Shown here piece by piece: positions 40,866 to 54,100 of a DNA stretch of 64,000 nt. This DNA comes from Phalacrocorax aristotelis. Its lineage: Eukaryota > Chordata > Aves > Suliformes > Phalacrocoracidae. The stretch spans positions 9,493,682-9,557,681 of the forward strand of contig NC_134288.1 of the NCBI RefSeq assembly GCF_949628215.1, written 5' to 3'. Under the pieces are notes generated by a model. That model saw only the letters and a list, made by a program, of their open reading frames with translations, was not told the DNA's origin and made no database searches. Position numbers and translations under genes: made by a program. Position 1 is the stretch's first letter. Each line of letters opens with the position of its first letter.

Positions 40866-43800
40866 CTGTGGAAGCCAGAGTGGAAAGGAAATTTAGCCAT
40901 GCTGAAAGCCCCAGGGAAAGCAAAGCAGATAGCATAAGCTCTTCAAGCTAGCCACAACTTCTCATGCCCTCATCAGAGGGGTCTGGCTGGAGACGCATCT
41001 GGAGTGGTACCAGGAGCTAATGGGCACCTGGACAAAACCTCCCCACAAATATGGTGGCCCTGAAGATCCACCAGCTCCAGTGAATGGATCCCCAGACACA
41101 ACCCCCTTTTCCTTAGGGAAGCACCAGGGCTCTTCTCCAGGGCTGTGCTGGCACAGCCCCACCATCTGTATGCTGTGGCACACTCCTGGGCTCGGTGCTG
41201 CCCAGCCCAGGCTGGCTCTGCTGGATCAGTCCCAGCCATGGCTCAAGACCCTGTCCAGAGGGAAGCTATACTCCTCAGCCACCCTGCAGAGACTAGGCGA
41301 TATCCCAGCCCCACTGTGCTCCATCTGCCCAGCATGCCCAGCACACCCAGCAGTGGGTGGGCTGTTACAACAACAGTGGGACACAGCAGACAGCTCACCA
41401 TGTGGGGCAAAGTCCTGGTGCCTGCAGTGAGTTAAACTCCCCCAAAGAGAGAAAACTCCTCCTGCCCCTCAGCTGCCCCACCCCAGGGCAAAGGGGCTGG
41501 GCAGGTGTCTGTGCCACAGCACTCATGCACCGCCACTCCCTGCCCTGGGGGCCAAGGAGTGCTGGCATCCCCCTGCCCGGGGAGCTGCTGCTGCACAGAG
41601 AAAGCCTGGCCAGGTATCCCCCCAGGAGAGGTGGGGCATGCCTCGCCTGTGCCCAAATGCCTCTGCCTTCCCTCTGGTGCCCTTCCTGGATCCTTTTTTC
41701 AGAAATGGAAGCTCCTAGGCTCTCTCAGAGGCACCCAGGACTATGCTAAGAAAGCTGCCTCATTGCTGGGCTATGGATCTGTGCTGCAACTTGCCCCTTT
41801 GCCAGCACAGTCATCTCAGTACATAACTCAGCTCAACAAGCTAAGGAGCAAGCAGGGCTTTATCCACCTACAGAAGCAAAAGCAATCCCCTTCTGCCCCG
41901 AAGAGACCCCAGGTTCCAGCCCCACCACCCCCTCCCTGGTGCTCTCACTCAGCATCGCCTCCAACTGCTTCCCTAACAATTGAGATTTCTGCTTTGAGAT
42001 CATCTGTCATCACCTCTGACAAACAAAGACCAGTCGGGGTTTGATGTTTCAGATGCCAAGGGCAGCATTTAAAACCCTGGTAACATCCAAACACAAAGAA
42101 AAACAGGTGTCCAGCACCCACCTCTGCAGGCCAGAGCCCCCAAGTGCACGTCGTGCCTCCTCCCACAGACCCATCTCCTCAACAAAGGGATGAGGAGAGG
42201 AATGGCACCAGAGGGAGTCTAAAGCTGCCTAAACCCCTACAGCTGTGTGCAGAAATCCCACTGCTGCAGCACATCTGCTCCCAGACCCAGTGAACAATTC
42301 CTAGGAGCTGCCCAGACTTGCTGTGCTGCCCCCGGCTGCCCCCGTCCCGGGCAGCCGGTCCCGCATGCTCTCCGATGCAGCAACATGTCCCAGTGCAGCA
42401 CAGCAGGATCAGCTCCTCCAGGGACTGCTTCCCCTCCCCAGCCTGCGATGCTGCAGAACAGCAGTGATGCCGCCACAAAAAATAGCAAATTTCACAAAAA
42501 AATAGTGAATATCACAAAAAATAGCGAATCTCACTCGGGAATTCATACAGTGAGATGTGAGAGGATACACTGCTCTCTTAGCATGATGGCGACCCAGAGG
42601 AGAGGCTGGGGACAGGGAGATGGGGCTGCGTGAGGCTGTTAAGATCCAGGGAGGACAGGAACAGGCACAGCCACCTCCCAGCCCTGCAAAACATCTGCAC
42701 CCTCAAAACCCTGCTGGAACCTTCAGGGAACCTTTGCATTCAGTCCTTTGTCAGGACCTGGAACAAGAGCCTGTTTGGGAGCCTCAATAAGGAGCCTAAG
42801 CCCAGGAGGCTCAAACTTGCACTGCAGAATGGTTTTTCCTTTCTCAGCCCCGAGGCCCCCAGTGCCTGGCACAAGCAGCCCGCAGCAGGTGATCGGGCAA
42901 GTCTGTTCCTGCCAGCCCTGTGCTGCGGAGGGGACACAGCGGCCAGGTCTCTCATCTCACCCCACGCGAAGGGCAGCCCTGCCAGCTGCTCTGCGGGACG
43001 AGCAGCCAGGACTGATGCACCCAATGAGCAAAGCTCAGCTTTCCTGAGCACTTAGGGAACTCTGACACCATCTTTGTTCCAAGTGTAAAGTGGGGAAAAA
43101 AAGAGTTCACTTTGGAAGCAACCGCTCCCTGGCAGAGCTGAAGACCCCCACACCAGGGCCCTGCGGGTCCATGAGACCTGGCCACAGGCACTGGCGTAAG
43201 CACAGGCATTTCAGCTCACCAGGTGCAGGCAGGGCCTGCAGCATACGTGTAGGCACAAGCAGTGCGTATGCAGGAGCATACACACTGCTTGCTCCATGCA
43301 CTTCTCTAATTGCACCACCTGAGATCCCGTCGCCATCCTCTGATATGCAAGTGGGAAAGGGAACATCACACCATGACCCAAACTACAAAGCTAGTTAAAT
43401 TCTCACTTTTCCAAAAACCTACACCAAGAGGCAGCAGGACAGCAGTACCCATCCCTTCTCCTGTTGCTGCTGCCTTTTGCACCAAGCAATGAAGCCACAC
43501 ACTCAAGACCGTCCTGCCTGCTGAAGAAGGCTGTCCAGCCCACTGCCCCATCAACAGCAGATGATCTCTTGTAGGAGCCACCATCCTTGGAAGCCTCACC
43601 GCCTCCTGCTCAGGAAGAAGGCTCAGCCCTTTGTCCTCGCCTCCCCTCATAGAAACACACACCAACATCTGCATGCAGGGCATTATGAAAATAATAAGAA
43701 ACAGAGCACTCCCCTCACATGTTCTGTCTCACAGGAGGAGGAGAAAAACAGCACCGCAGTGTTTGCATTGGTTAATGCACCGCAAACATACAGGCATGCA

Positions 43801-44950
43801 CTACAGCCATACGCTTCGTACAAGAACGCACGAAGAGTAAAATAATGCAGAATTCCGGCTCCAATGCTCAAAGCTCCCCAAGAGACTGGCGCTAGCGGCA
43901 GCCCCAACACTGCCTGGTGACCAGGACATGCCCTGCAGCGATATCCCACCGAGACAATGAACCCGCTGACTCCGGATCCCGCCCTAGTTTTGCAATACCA
44001 GTTTCTTTAAGGTTTGCCAAACTGGTTAAAGACCATGCCACAATATTAACTGCTTAGAGAGACTCCCGGTCCCTGCCTGACCGAGCTCGCTGGCTGCCCT
44101 GCAGCAGGCAGAGCGGGCAGAGCGGCTGCGCTCACCTGCGAGGCGTCCCGGCAGGGCCGGGCCTCTGGACCCCGCTGGCCCCGGGACCAGGGCTGCTCCC
44201 CCAGCCTGGCTCGGCTGGTTTCAGTTTTCCTTCTTGAGAAAACAGAGTGGCCCTTATCAGGTGCGTTTCCCCAGTAGGTGGAGAGATTGCAGGGGAGACA
44301 GCCGGACTTTGCCTCCAGACAGGGGCATGCATATCAAAAGGCTGGAGGGAAGCGTTTTACATGATGGCTGGGATGGCAGCCATCACCCAAGCCCTGTTTG
44401 AATAACAAAAAGAAATAAAGGACCCCAATGGCCGGGCTTGCTCCCTCCAGCCTGGCTCCTGCCGAGGGCTCTGGGCTATCGGCTATCGCTCACACAAATG
44501 GCCTTTAACTCTCCCCAAACTGAACATTTCCCTCTAATCCTGGGAAGAAAAGAGTTGCTGGGTTGGCAGTTTAGTAAGAAAGGCAGGCCATTTTGGCAGA
44601 TATGCTCATTAAGAAGGGCAGGCTCTCCCCTCCCCTGCCCGTTTCCTGTGCCTGGCCCCTCTCGGCTCTCGCTGCTCTCCCGCGCTCCGGCACTTCCCTC
44701 CATTTTCCCCCTGTTTCCTCTCCTGCCTCCCCCTGCCCCGCTCTGCTCCCCCGACGGACCGCAGCAGCCCTTCGCGGCCATCCCCAGGCTCCAGCACATC
44801 GCCCGCTGCCTTTCAGCAAAGCTGGGTTGAAAGAAAAGAAACAAAAAACAAACCGGCCCCTCCTCTCCCAGTGAAGACCAGGCCTGAGAAGTCTCCTGGG
44901 CAGCCACCATCACAGCCAGCCGCCGCTCCAGCCGCTCTAGGCTCTTTACC
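40866..44950. other. DNMT3B: DNMT3B long 5' intron, main body
   Basis: GC-rich sequence with many short overlapping frames on both strands but no exon that I can support. It contains the A-rich triplicate repeat near 42.5 kb. A CpG-rich patch near 44.1 kb carries a donor-like CTCGCAG|GTGAGC on the minus strand (exon end 44136), which could serve an alternative first exon. Confidence 0.5.
42476..42535. repeat. Three-copy A-rich tandem repeat
   Basis: Three imperfect copies of a unit of about 20 bases, AAAAATAG(C/T)(G/A)AAT-TCAC, stand out from the GC-rich intron around them. Confidence 0.75.
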
Positions 44951-44954
44951 ATGC

Positions 44955-45148
44955 TCATCTCGGTCATGTCCCGCTGAGATGAGCCACGCTGGCTCCCCCA
45001 AGCCCCCTGCCCTGGGACGTGCCCGGGGTGGAGCAGGCGCCTGGGCTGCAGGCAGGGCTGGGGGCTGCAGGGGCTCCGCCGTCGCACAGGTGGGTCTCGC
45101 TCAGCGGTGGCAGGTCCTCCGTCCGCAGCCGTTACTGCTTCATCCTTC
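44955..45148 (-). other. Possible unassigned exon upstream of DNMT3B
   Basis: On the minus strand a good acceptor (CTCTTGTGCAG|GAG) is followed by an open frame beginning EKDEAVTAADGGPATAERD. A donor-like ATG|GTAAAG lies at its end. If the donor is not used, the frame continues through a heptad-like stretch, MVKSLERLERRLAVMVAAQE, that could form a helix. It could be an alternative 5' exon of DNMT3B, part of an unknown transcript, or chance in GC-rich DNA. No family recognised. Confidence 0.25.
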
Positions 45149-45499
45149 TCCTGCACAAGAGGACATAAAGCGATGACAGTGACACCTCACTGTCCCCATC
45201 TCCCCTCACTTGGCCCCGTATAGCGGGGCTCAAGCCTCCAGCCCTCCCCACAGCCGGGGGCTGGGACACCCTGGCTCATTCCCCCTCATTTCACTAGGAA
45301 TCAGGAAACTGGAGGCAGAGGCAGAAAAGGCAAGTCCTGCTACAGGGGCAGCACGTTTCTGCCCCCCTCACTTCTCCAGCCCCCTTTCCAAGAGAGGTCG
45401 ATGCAGAACCAGCGAGAGCCCCAGGACCAGTGCTTGCCCCGGGTGTCCCCCCGCTGCTTCCCTCTCCCGGACCCCTGGGACTTGTGCCCCACGTTGGGG

Positions 45500-46950
45500 C
45501 CACCCCGGAGTTCAGTTCGCTTTCTCCGATGCTCTCCATCCCCTGCCTCTCCCTCCACCGGAGCTTCTCCCCGGGGTAGGGGGGAAGAGGATGCCGGCAG
45601 AGCTCCCCCCGGGCTCCCCTCGGGTCGGTACCTGCCGGCTGGGCCGGTGCCTGGCAGCTGAGCGCCCCCCGGCTCCAGCCGCCCCCTCCCCTCCGTCCCC
45701 AGCCCCGGGGAGATTCCACGCCCGAGGCGCCGGCCGGGAGCTGCTTTCCTGCGAAGAGAGAAAAAAGCAAGATGTACTGACAGATTCATGCCCCAAGAAC
45801 GGAAAACAAAGGTGTTCAGCCCCGGCAGCACTGCCGCCGCATCCCGGGCTCCCGGAAGCCCTCCCCGTGCCCCCCTGCCTGGGGGCGGCGCTGCCCGGGG
45901 CCCGCCGAGCCGCGGGCAGGGTAACCCCAGCCCTCCCCAAACCCTCCCCGCCCCGAAGCCATCACTTGCCGTTTCACCGACGGGAACCCGAGGCTCCCAG
46001 GGTTTGCCGTGGTCCCGCCGCGACCCCGGGCTCTGGCCCTGCCCCGCTTTCCCTGCCCGTCCCGGCATCGCCAGGGTGCAGAGGGGGTCTCCAGCACCCT
46101 CCCCGAGCCCGCCGTGACAGCCCCGGGACGCGCCCCCGGGATACACGGTCGCGGCGGCGCCTCAGCGGAAAACTCCGAAAGTTGCGACGGGAGCCGGCGG
46201 GGCAGGCGGGACCGGGAGGGAGCCCTGCCCGGGGCTGCGGGAGCACCGAGCCCCCCCAAACTCCTCCGGGGGTCGACCACCGGCAACAAGTGGCGGCGGG
46301 GCTCGCCGCCCCCTCCGCCCGCTGCCCCGAGCCCCCCCGGGGCGGAACACCGCGAGTACCCGGGATCCGGGCGCAGGGCCGCCCGATCGGCCGGGACCGG
46401 GGGCGCTCCCGCAGCAGCAGCCGCTGCCGCGCTCCGGTGCGCCCGGTGCCGCGTCCCCGCCCGCCCCATTGTCCGCCGCCGCCGCGCACAACAAAGCCGC
46501 CCACGAGGATGCAGCGCGGCTCCGGCCCCGGTCCCGGTGTCTCCCCCCGCCCCGGTCCCTCCGGTTCCCCCCGGCCCTGCGCTCACCTGCGCCGCGGCGG
46601 GACGCGCCGTCCAGCGGGGCCGCGCCGCCGCTCGCCGCCGTCCGCGCCCCGGCCGGCCCCCGACAGCCCCGCGCTCCGGTTACATGGCGCTTTAACCCTG
46701 CCCGTGCTGGGCAGCCCCTCCTCCTCCGCCACCGCCGCCCCACGCCCGCCGCGCCGCACGGCGGGGGAGGGGAGGGGAGCGCGGGGTCCGCACCGCACCG
46801 CACCCGCTCAGCCCGCCCGCGCCCCCCGCGCCCGCACCCCCCGGGGCTCCGCATCCCTCTCCCGGTGCTCCAAACCCCTCCACCATGCCTCGCATCCTCC
46901 CGGGGGTCCCCATCCCCCGGTGCCCCCCCCGCTCAGCGTCCCCCCGGGCT
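45500..46950 (-). promoter_or_regulatory. DNMT3B: DNMT3B CpG-island promoter
   Basis: About 1.4 kb of very high GC and CpG density with many GC boxes and C-runs, at the 5' side of DNMT3B. It contains minus-strand donors GGCGCAG|GTGAGC (exon end 46587) and CCGGCAG|GTACCG (exon end 45632), which suggest one or more non-coding first exons. Mammalian DNMT3B also has alternative first exons. The long frames read through here are compositional. Confidence 0.7.
46587..46700 (-). other. DNMT3B: Candidate DNMT3B non-coding first exon
   Basis: The 3' end is set by a strong donor, GCGGCGCAG|GTGAGCGC, inside the CpG island. It would splice to the acceptor at 40866. The 5' end is an estimate. Confidence 0.4.
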
Positions 46951-49900
46951 CGACCTTCGAAGCCCCCCCCAGCTCAGCCCCCCGCGGCAGTGGAGCCCCC
47001 TCGGGGGAGAAGGGGCACCCTGGGCCGGGCAAAGCCCTCGCCCCGCCGAGCCACCACTCTGCCCGCGGGCCCTCCGTCAGCGTTGTGCCCCTCGCAGCCC
47101 GGGTGGACAAAGCCTCACAAGTTTTTACAGTCGGTTTTTGTTTGTTTGTTCTTTCCCGTACAGAGGCGAGACACTTGTGAGGGCTGCACTGGGATGAGGA
47201 AAACAGCCCGCGCCTCTCCTGCCCAAGACAAAGCAACCAGAGTCCACGTGGGGTATAATCTTCTCTGCTCACTTGCTATTACTTCTAGATCCAGCAGAAA
47301 ACTATATAACAGTAAGAAGAAGGAATATGACTATCCTGCTGTGATAGAAATAAGCTTTCAAGGCCAGGAGGAAAAATGAATGCGTTAGCCAAAGTATCTT
47401 CACTCTGCGGGAAGTGCCTGTACCAGCCCACAGGCCTGTACAGCAGGTTCCCCCAAACCACCCCTCCATCCCTGCAAAACACAAGCGTGAAAAATGTGGC
47501 TGCACGTGCAAAAAAAAGCCCTGCAAATGAACAAGAGAAGGGGCCAAGAAATCTGGTCTGGGTAAGCCTTTGGCAACACTGGAGATTACAGTTCAAATAA
47601 ACACACATCGCATAGAACTAAAGCTAATTTGCAACTCTGTCGAGGAGATTAAGACCAAGCAAATAGATTTACTCCTGTTTTTCCAAATTTGGGAAAGCAA
47701 AATGCTTTTGCAGGTTGTGCTCACGAGGGTTTCTAGGGCACTGTTGGGGTGGAATTAGCCCTTGCTTCAAGCATCCACAGGATCCTCTCCCTTTCTACGG
47801 AAACCTTCCTGCCTCTGTTGGCCCCTCTGACCTGCCATCAATCTCCCGCACAGCTGAAACGCCTTCTTTCTCTCTCTCCCCCTCAGTTATCTTTTAATTC
47901 AGGAGAACACGTCTGTGCATACTGTTTGTGAATAAGGCTTGGTACAAACAAAGCAGCTCTGGGCAGATTATGAGCCGAACCCTGACCCTTTTCCCTGTTT
48001 CTGCTACACACAACCACAGAGAGATGCTGCAAGTTTATTTCTTAACTGTTGAGAGAGTTTGTGTGACATCTCATGGGGAAAAAAAGGCACCTTTAAAGAG
48101 GATTTTATATTCAGGGTCCTGCCAGGCATTTCTGGTACCCTGCACCAGGCTCTCAGCCGTTCCTGCTGAACAAGGGCTTGCAGCTGACGGCCTCTGCCAG
48201 GTAGCTGCCAGAGCAACCCGCCACCGCTCTCCATCAGCCCTGAGGCTCTCTGGCACAGACAAGCAGCAGGACACGGCCCTGCATCACTGGAGCAGCTTCA
48301 ATAAACCGGGAGGCGTGGCCAGGCACAGGCTTACCTGGTCAGGGAGCAGGGGCTCAGGAGAGGTGGGGGGTCCCTCCTCACCCCTAGGTGCAGACCGCAC
48401 ATCCTCTGCACACTGTGCCACAGCCACGTCCCTCCCCATGATGGAGTGACTCTCCCAGCTGCGGCACAGCTGGACTGCCCAACACTTCTATAGAAAATCA
48501 TTTCACCAAGAAGAGCCATTTTCACACCTGGCTGGCCTCCCTCAGCCAGTATTTCAAAGCCATGGAGCCGGTGACCGACCAGCTGAAAGAGTCGCTTGGT
48601 CACCATCAAAACAGTCAGATGGGACTGGCAACATCAATTCACATCAGAAGTGACTCCTCACCCTCATCTTCCACTGTGACTTCTTCCCAGTGACTGTGCC
48701 AGCCCTTCCACATGTCCATTGCCTTCTCTGCAGCATCCCCAGGTTATGGCACCTGGCCCACCTCCTCTCTGTCCACTTATTCTCCCACATCAAATCTCTT
48801 CCTAAAATTCTCATCCACAACCCTGGCTAGGCAACCAACACCACTCCCTGCCCAGAGCTCTGGTCTGGCTCCGATCACCTGCTGCCTCTTGCTTTGTATC
48901 CAAGTGTCTGAGTTGGGACCTGCTCCATGCTTCATAAGCAGCATGCCAGGAGATCCTAAATAAATAAAGCAATTGAGCAAATATGTGTCAGTACCCACAG
49001 CCTTCAGCAGTGCAACTTTCTCACTTCCGGATCTGTGTGTTCCAGATTCCCAGGTCCCAGTAAAGGCTGAGTGTTTGCTTAGTGTTCTAGCAGGTAGGGA
49101 GAAGAACCAGCACCATTAAATCACCTCAGACAGTTGCAAGATCCTTTAGCGACCATGAGGCAAGGAACAGGAGGAATTTTCCTTTCGCTGAAGCCAGTGG
49201 CAATGCTCCTGCTGAGTTCAGGCTTTGGGGTTTCCCATGCCAGTGTGCACACAGCATGGCAGCTCTTTCCCAGCCCGCAGCAACAATATTTTTCACTGCA
49301 GCATTCTTCACTGCAAGACCCCATCGGAGCACGTCCCATGGGATGTGCCCTACTCTTCCACAAGCAGCTCCATGGCCTGAGCCCTTATCCCAGCCCCACC
49401 CTGACCACCTACCTTTCTGCCAGCTCCAATCCATCGCAGCTCCCAGTAACAAGCTGCTCCTCACCACCGCTCCCTGGAGAAGCTCTCCTGCCCCTGGCAT
49501 CCCTCTGGAGCATAAAGGAGAGCCGTGCTAACCAACAGCACAGTGGCAGGGCTCTGGCTACTGAGAGCAAGGTCTGCCCCTGCTGTGGGGAAGCCTCATC
49601 CTGCTGCCACATGTGGGAATACAGCCTATAGCCTCCCGTACATCCAGGATGGCTTTTCCTATCTGGGGGGAATTGCTGTTTACACGGAGATAGGAAGTGT
49701 TATCCCTCCTACATGAAGTTTCTAGCCCTTCCTGTGGGCTAGCCAGGACCACATGATACAACCCTCTAATAAAAATAAGGTTAAAAATAAGTGTCATCTG
49801 TGTAACCAGAACATGTAGAAAGTCTGCAGCTACTAGCACATAAACTTCAAACGCAAAGGCACACAAAGAAAAATCTTCAATGCCTCTCTAACAGAGCTGG

Positions 49901-52900
49901 CCACAAAATCCTCTTCTTCCTAGAAAACAGGATACGCCTGCTACAGGCTAATCTGAAGAGACGAGGCCTCCCCAAACCGCCCTCCCAAGCATATGCGCTT
50001 TTATCAGGAGAAACGCTGCTCCCAGGGTCAGCTGCCAGCAGAGCCCCCTCCACTCCTGAAGCAGAGCTGCTCCTGCACTCCCGGGTAAGGGATTATTATA
50101 CCCACTCACAGGCAGGGGAGCCCCAGCAGAGGAAAGGTTTTGCCTGTAGTCACAAGGCAGGAGTGTACCAGAGCTCAACAGTGGTGCTTCCAGCCCCGCC
50201 ATAACCTTCGCACGCAATGCTTGCAATAATTTACTCCTGTAGCAACATTTGTCTGGGAGCAAACAGTGCAGAACGTGATGGAGGAGAGGAAGGGGCATTG
50301 AACTGCATGAGAAAATGAAATCTTGGTCTCAAAGATCTCATTCGTATCAGCCTTCCCTAGGAACAGAACTAACTCCTCCGAAGTTTCAGCCAGGCACTCT
50401 CCATTGCACCAGCAAGCTGGGAGGAGTTGCAGCATCCCTCAGCCCGTGTAGGGGGGTGTTCTCATGAGTCCACACAGCCCAAGGCAGACGCTGCACATGG
50501 GCAGAACACACAGAAAGTGGGTGAGCTCAGGACCAGCCAGGATGAAAGGTGCCTGGGTTTTACCCCCAGCTTGTTCACACACTCTTATCTTTTCCAGGCC
50601 TTTCCCAGGCCAGCAATTGCAGGTAATAATCCCCAACTTCAGGAAGGCACTCCAAGGCTGACCTTGGAGTGACTGTAAAGTGCTTCAAGTGCTTTGGATA
50701 GAAAGTGGCATCAGAGAACAGAACGGCAACACCCTGGGATGTGATCGCTTGAGAATATATAGTAAGGAGCCTTCCCTAGGTAACACTCTCCAAGTGCTGA
50801 GGAAGCTTTTCAAGTTTGGCAGGTGAAATGAAGCTGAAAAATCCATCTGAAGTAAGGCACACTGATCCTCTGGCTCATTTTGGAATGTACCATTTTTTAA
50901 TACCCTATTTCCCGGTGTATGTGTGTCCCCCATTGCTTTTTGCTGCTACTTTTACTCCAGTACTTGTGGTGAACAAGCTGCATATCTGTAACGGGGAACT
51001 GCTGTCCTCGGCTTGTCCTCAGCTCTGATGAGTCCATCAGCAACACATTCTGCATGAGAATGGCCTAGCAGAGACACCCATTGAGGCTGATGGCTGCCAG
51101 GGGACACAGGCTGCCAGCGCCAGGCAGGGGTAGCCCTGGGGGCTCTGCCTGGGGCACTGGGAACCAATTTCCACCTGGCACCCCTGTAACTAATCCAGAC
51201 CACCATCACCCTGCAACCTTCTCTTTTATCCGAGTAAACCCTTTTCAAAAATGAGTGCTGGCAGAACCAAGCCTGCCTCCCACTGCAAAACTGCCAGTGC
51301 CATATGAGGGTTCATGGCACTTGCGTGCCACACTGCAGCCAAACCAGCATCCCAGGAGGTGGGACTGCCAAATTTCCTGGTGATTGTTTGAACAGGATGT
51401 TATGAGCACGTACCTCAACTTAAACTCTTCTTCTTGGATCCTGTCACTTAACCTTCCCCAAGAATTTGGTTTGCTGCCTGGGAAATTGTTTAAGAACGTT
51501 GGCTTCTCCCTCCTGCCATACCTCCTGCATGCTCACACAAGCATGCATGCGTGTACTCAGACCATCCTTAATTAGTTCCTAAAGCATCACCCTAGAAAGA
51601 CACAGCAAAGTAAAGATCAGTCACAGGCTGCTCCTACACGGCAAATCCCAGCATACAAACCAGACAGAAAATTGTCTCTTTCCTCTTTTCAGTTTTTCAG
51701 CCTCACAGTACAGGTGAATTAATTTTGGTGGTTATGAAATCATGCAATAATTAACTGCAATTATTAATTTGCACTTGGGAAAATTTACATAAGGCTGTAT
51801 GCAACATTTTAAAGCCAGAGAGGAATATCATGTTCACATGCTCTGGCATCCCATGCTATCTAGTCCACACATGTCCCTGAATGAGTTTTAGTTAAGATTA
51901 ACTTTTTTTAGAGACAAGCATATCCTGTGGTTTTAACCATGCTGATGTGGCCAGTTCATCACAGAACCTGATAAATGGTTCCAATATGAAAAATCTGCAC
52001 CTTGTTTTAAGGTGTCCTAAATATTTAGGGTCAAATCCTACAGGCACTCCCGCATGAAATTTTTTCACCTCAACAGTCTTAAATCGAGGTACCCTGTTCC
52101 AGCCTGTGTATATTAAATAGAATATCTCCCAGCTGGGCTAGGAGGTCGAGAAGGAAAGGAAGTGGTACGTGAATGCTATTTCCAGCCAGACCACCAGTAT
52201 CTCTTAACTCCTCATCATCAGTGGTACTTGCTGCTTAACTCCTTGTTTATAAACCACTACTGGGATACCTTCACAATGAAAGCCACTATAAAATTTCCTA
52301 CACTCTCATTTGCAATTGAAAGTGTCAGTAATAAAACAGAAGCCTTGTGGGCTGCCACAGTTTTACTTTCCACAAAGGCTTTTATATATTGTCCTTCTGC
52401 CTGGGCAACTAGTGAACACCTTTCCAGATAAAATGGATCAGACACATTTGCACTGGTAGTGGAATAACTGCTGGAGAGCTTATTTTCCTGCTCTTGGAAA
52501 GCTGCAAAATAGCAGCTTAAGGCAAGGGAGTCTTGAAGCATGCGATCAGCTCCATTGTCCTCAGTGGGAATATATCCAGTTTTCTGGATCAAGGCCTTCC
52601 TCCGGAGCACAAACAGAAACAAGACCATGTAACAAAGGGTGAGAAGGCAATTTTACAACTCGCCTGCCTTCTTACACGTCTCTGAATCGAGGAGACCTCC
52701 TGCTTATGGGTTATGGTGAGAAGTGGGTTAAAATCTCCCTGTGAAACCCTGAACCCTTTGACATCTAGACACTTTCTGGCTGGCCTAAGCTGCGTCTTCA
52801 CTTTCCTTACCTGAAACCTGTCCAGCCAAAGGAGCCCAGCTGCAGGAGGTGAGCTGCTCTGCCCTGGGCCACCCACCACCGTGAGCCTGTGCCAGGCTCA

Positions 52901-53400
52901 TCAGTGGGCAGCACTGGGGTGGCATCTGGAGGTAAAATTCACAACCAAGTTTCAGGTCCTAAGCTGAATTTTCAGGGGAAAAAAAAATTTACCCTATAAA
53001 CTATGTTTTCTAAACAATTTATTTGATTTTTTTGTACAGAAAAACGACTTATACTGTTCAGCTGCCAGCCCGACCTCCAGCCCGCCAGTGAAGTTTAAGC
53101 CTCTGCACGCTGAGGGTGCCCACAGCTCTCTCCCTTCTTGGCTGTAGTTTAAGCTCCACACTCACCAGCAATCACACATTTTATTTTCCATGAAAGTGAT
53201 CAAGTGCATAAAATTAAACATGTGGCTAAATATCTCTAGGATGGAGATCTTAGCAGAATGAAGCGTAAACATTTATTGGCAAAAACAGACAGGCATATAC
53301 ATGTACTGCAGCTGTAACTTTGGGGTTCTACAAACTAGTTTTGGGTAGGAAAGCAAGATGCTGTCCCAAACCTTCCCATCAAAAATAATTGTTCTACGCG
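46951..53400. other. Spacer between divergent DNMT3B and COMMD7 promoters
   Basis: Ordinary mixed-composition DNA with no tRNA, recognisable mobile element or convincing exon. Small frames on both strands are unsupported. The longest minus-strand one of note (52257-52628) matches nothing known to me. Confidence 0.5.
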
Positions 53401-53599
53401 ACCAACTAATGGCGCAAGAAGGTGTGCTGGGAGGTGAACCAGCCGTGCTCCCCTCTGCCTGTGTAGGTGCAGCCTGGGGACTGCATGGCCTTGGGGCCTG
53501 TGGCAGAGCACCGCCGCCAGCACCAGGGTGGGCAACCAGGCACGCCGCCTGCTGCCCACCCACCCTGCCAGCCACTGGCCCCACCGGCCACCTTCCCCC

Positions 53600-54100
53600 G
53601 GTGCTAACGAGGGGCTCCCCCAGCACCGCGGCAGGCACTCGGGCTGCGGCTGCAGGGGCGAAGGGGCCACCTCGGGGTGCGCCATGGGCTGGGTCGGGCC
53701 AGGCAGAGGCTGGAGGTTGGGGGAGCCCCACCGGCTGCCCTCAGCCGCCCCTCCACCGGTGCGGGGTCGGGGGCGGCGGGGCGGCGGCGGTGAGGAATGT
53801 GCGGCCGCCAATGCTCAGGCTGAGGCGGGCACCGGCGCCGGGCGGGGCGGGCGGAGCCGCAGCCGCCGCCATGGGGCTGCTCAACTTCACCCGCGACCCG
53901 GTGCCGGAGGCGGTGAGCGGCGACATGCACAACCTCAACCAGCTCAGCGCCCAGGTGGGGCCGGGCCGGGGGAGGGCGGGGCGCGGCGGCGGGAGCAGCC
54001 CCGGCCCGGGATCCCGAGGGGCCGCCGGCTCCAGGGCAGCCGCAGCCGGTCGGGGCGAGCCGCCACCTGGGGTGCCGGGCCCAGCCGGCCCCGCGGCTCC
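53600..54100 (+). promoter_or_regulatory. COMMD7: COMMD7 CpG-island promoter and 5' UTR
   Basis: GC-rich, CpG-dense sequence with several GGGGCGGGG-type boxes surrounds the COMMD7 start codon. There is no TATA box. The ATG follows CCGCCGCC, an optimal Kozak context. The exact transcription start is not visible. Confidence 0.65.
53871..53954 (+). CDS. COMMD7: COMMD7 coding exon 1
   Basis: 84 bases, MGLLNFTRDPVPEAVSGDMH then NLNQLSAQ, phase 0, donor CAG|GTGGGG. It aligns with human MGRLHCTEDPVPEAVGGDMQ. Confidence 0.97.

Noticed and set aside
45210-47180. Plus-strand open frame of 656 codons across the DNMT3B CpG island
   Set aside because: Pro/Arg/Ala/Ser-rich translation in extreme GC content, where stop codons are rare. 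Several other frames on both strands are open over the same bases, with no domain. Compositional artefact.
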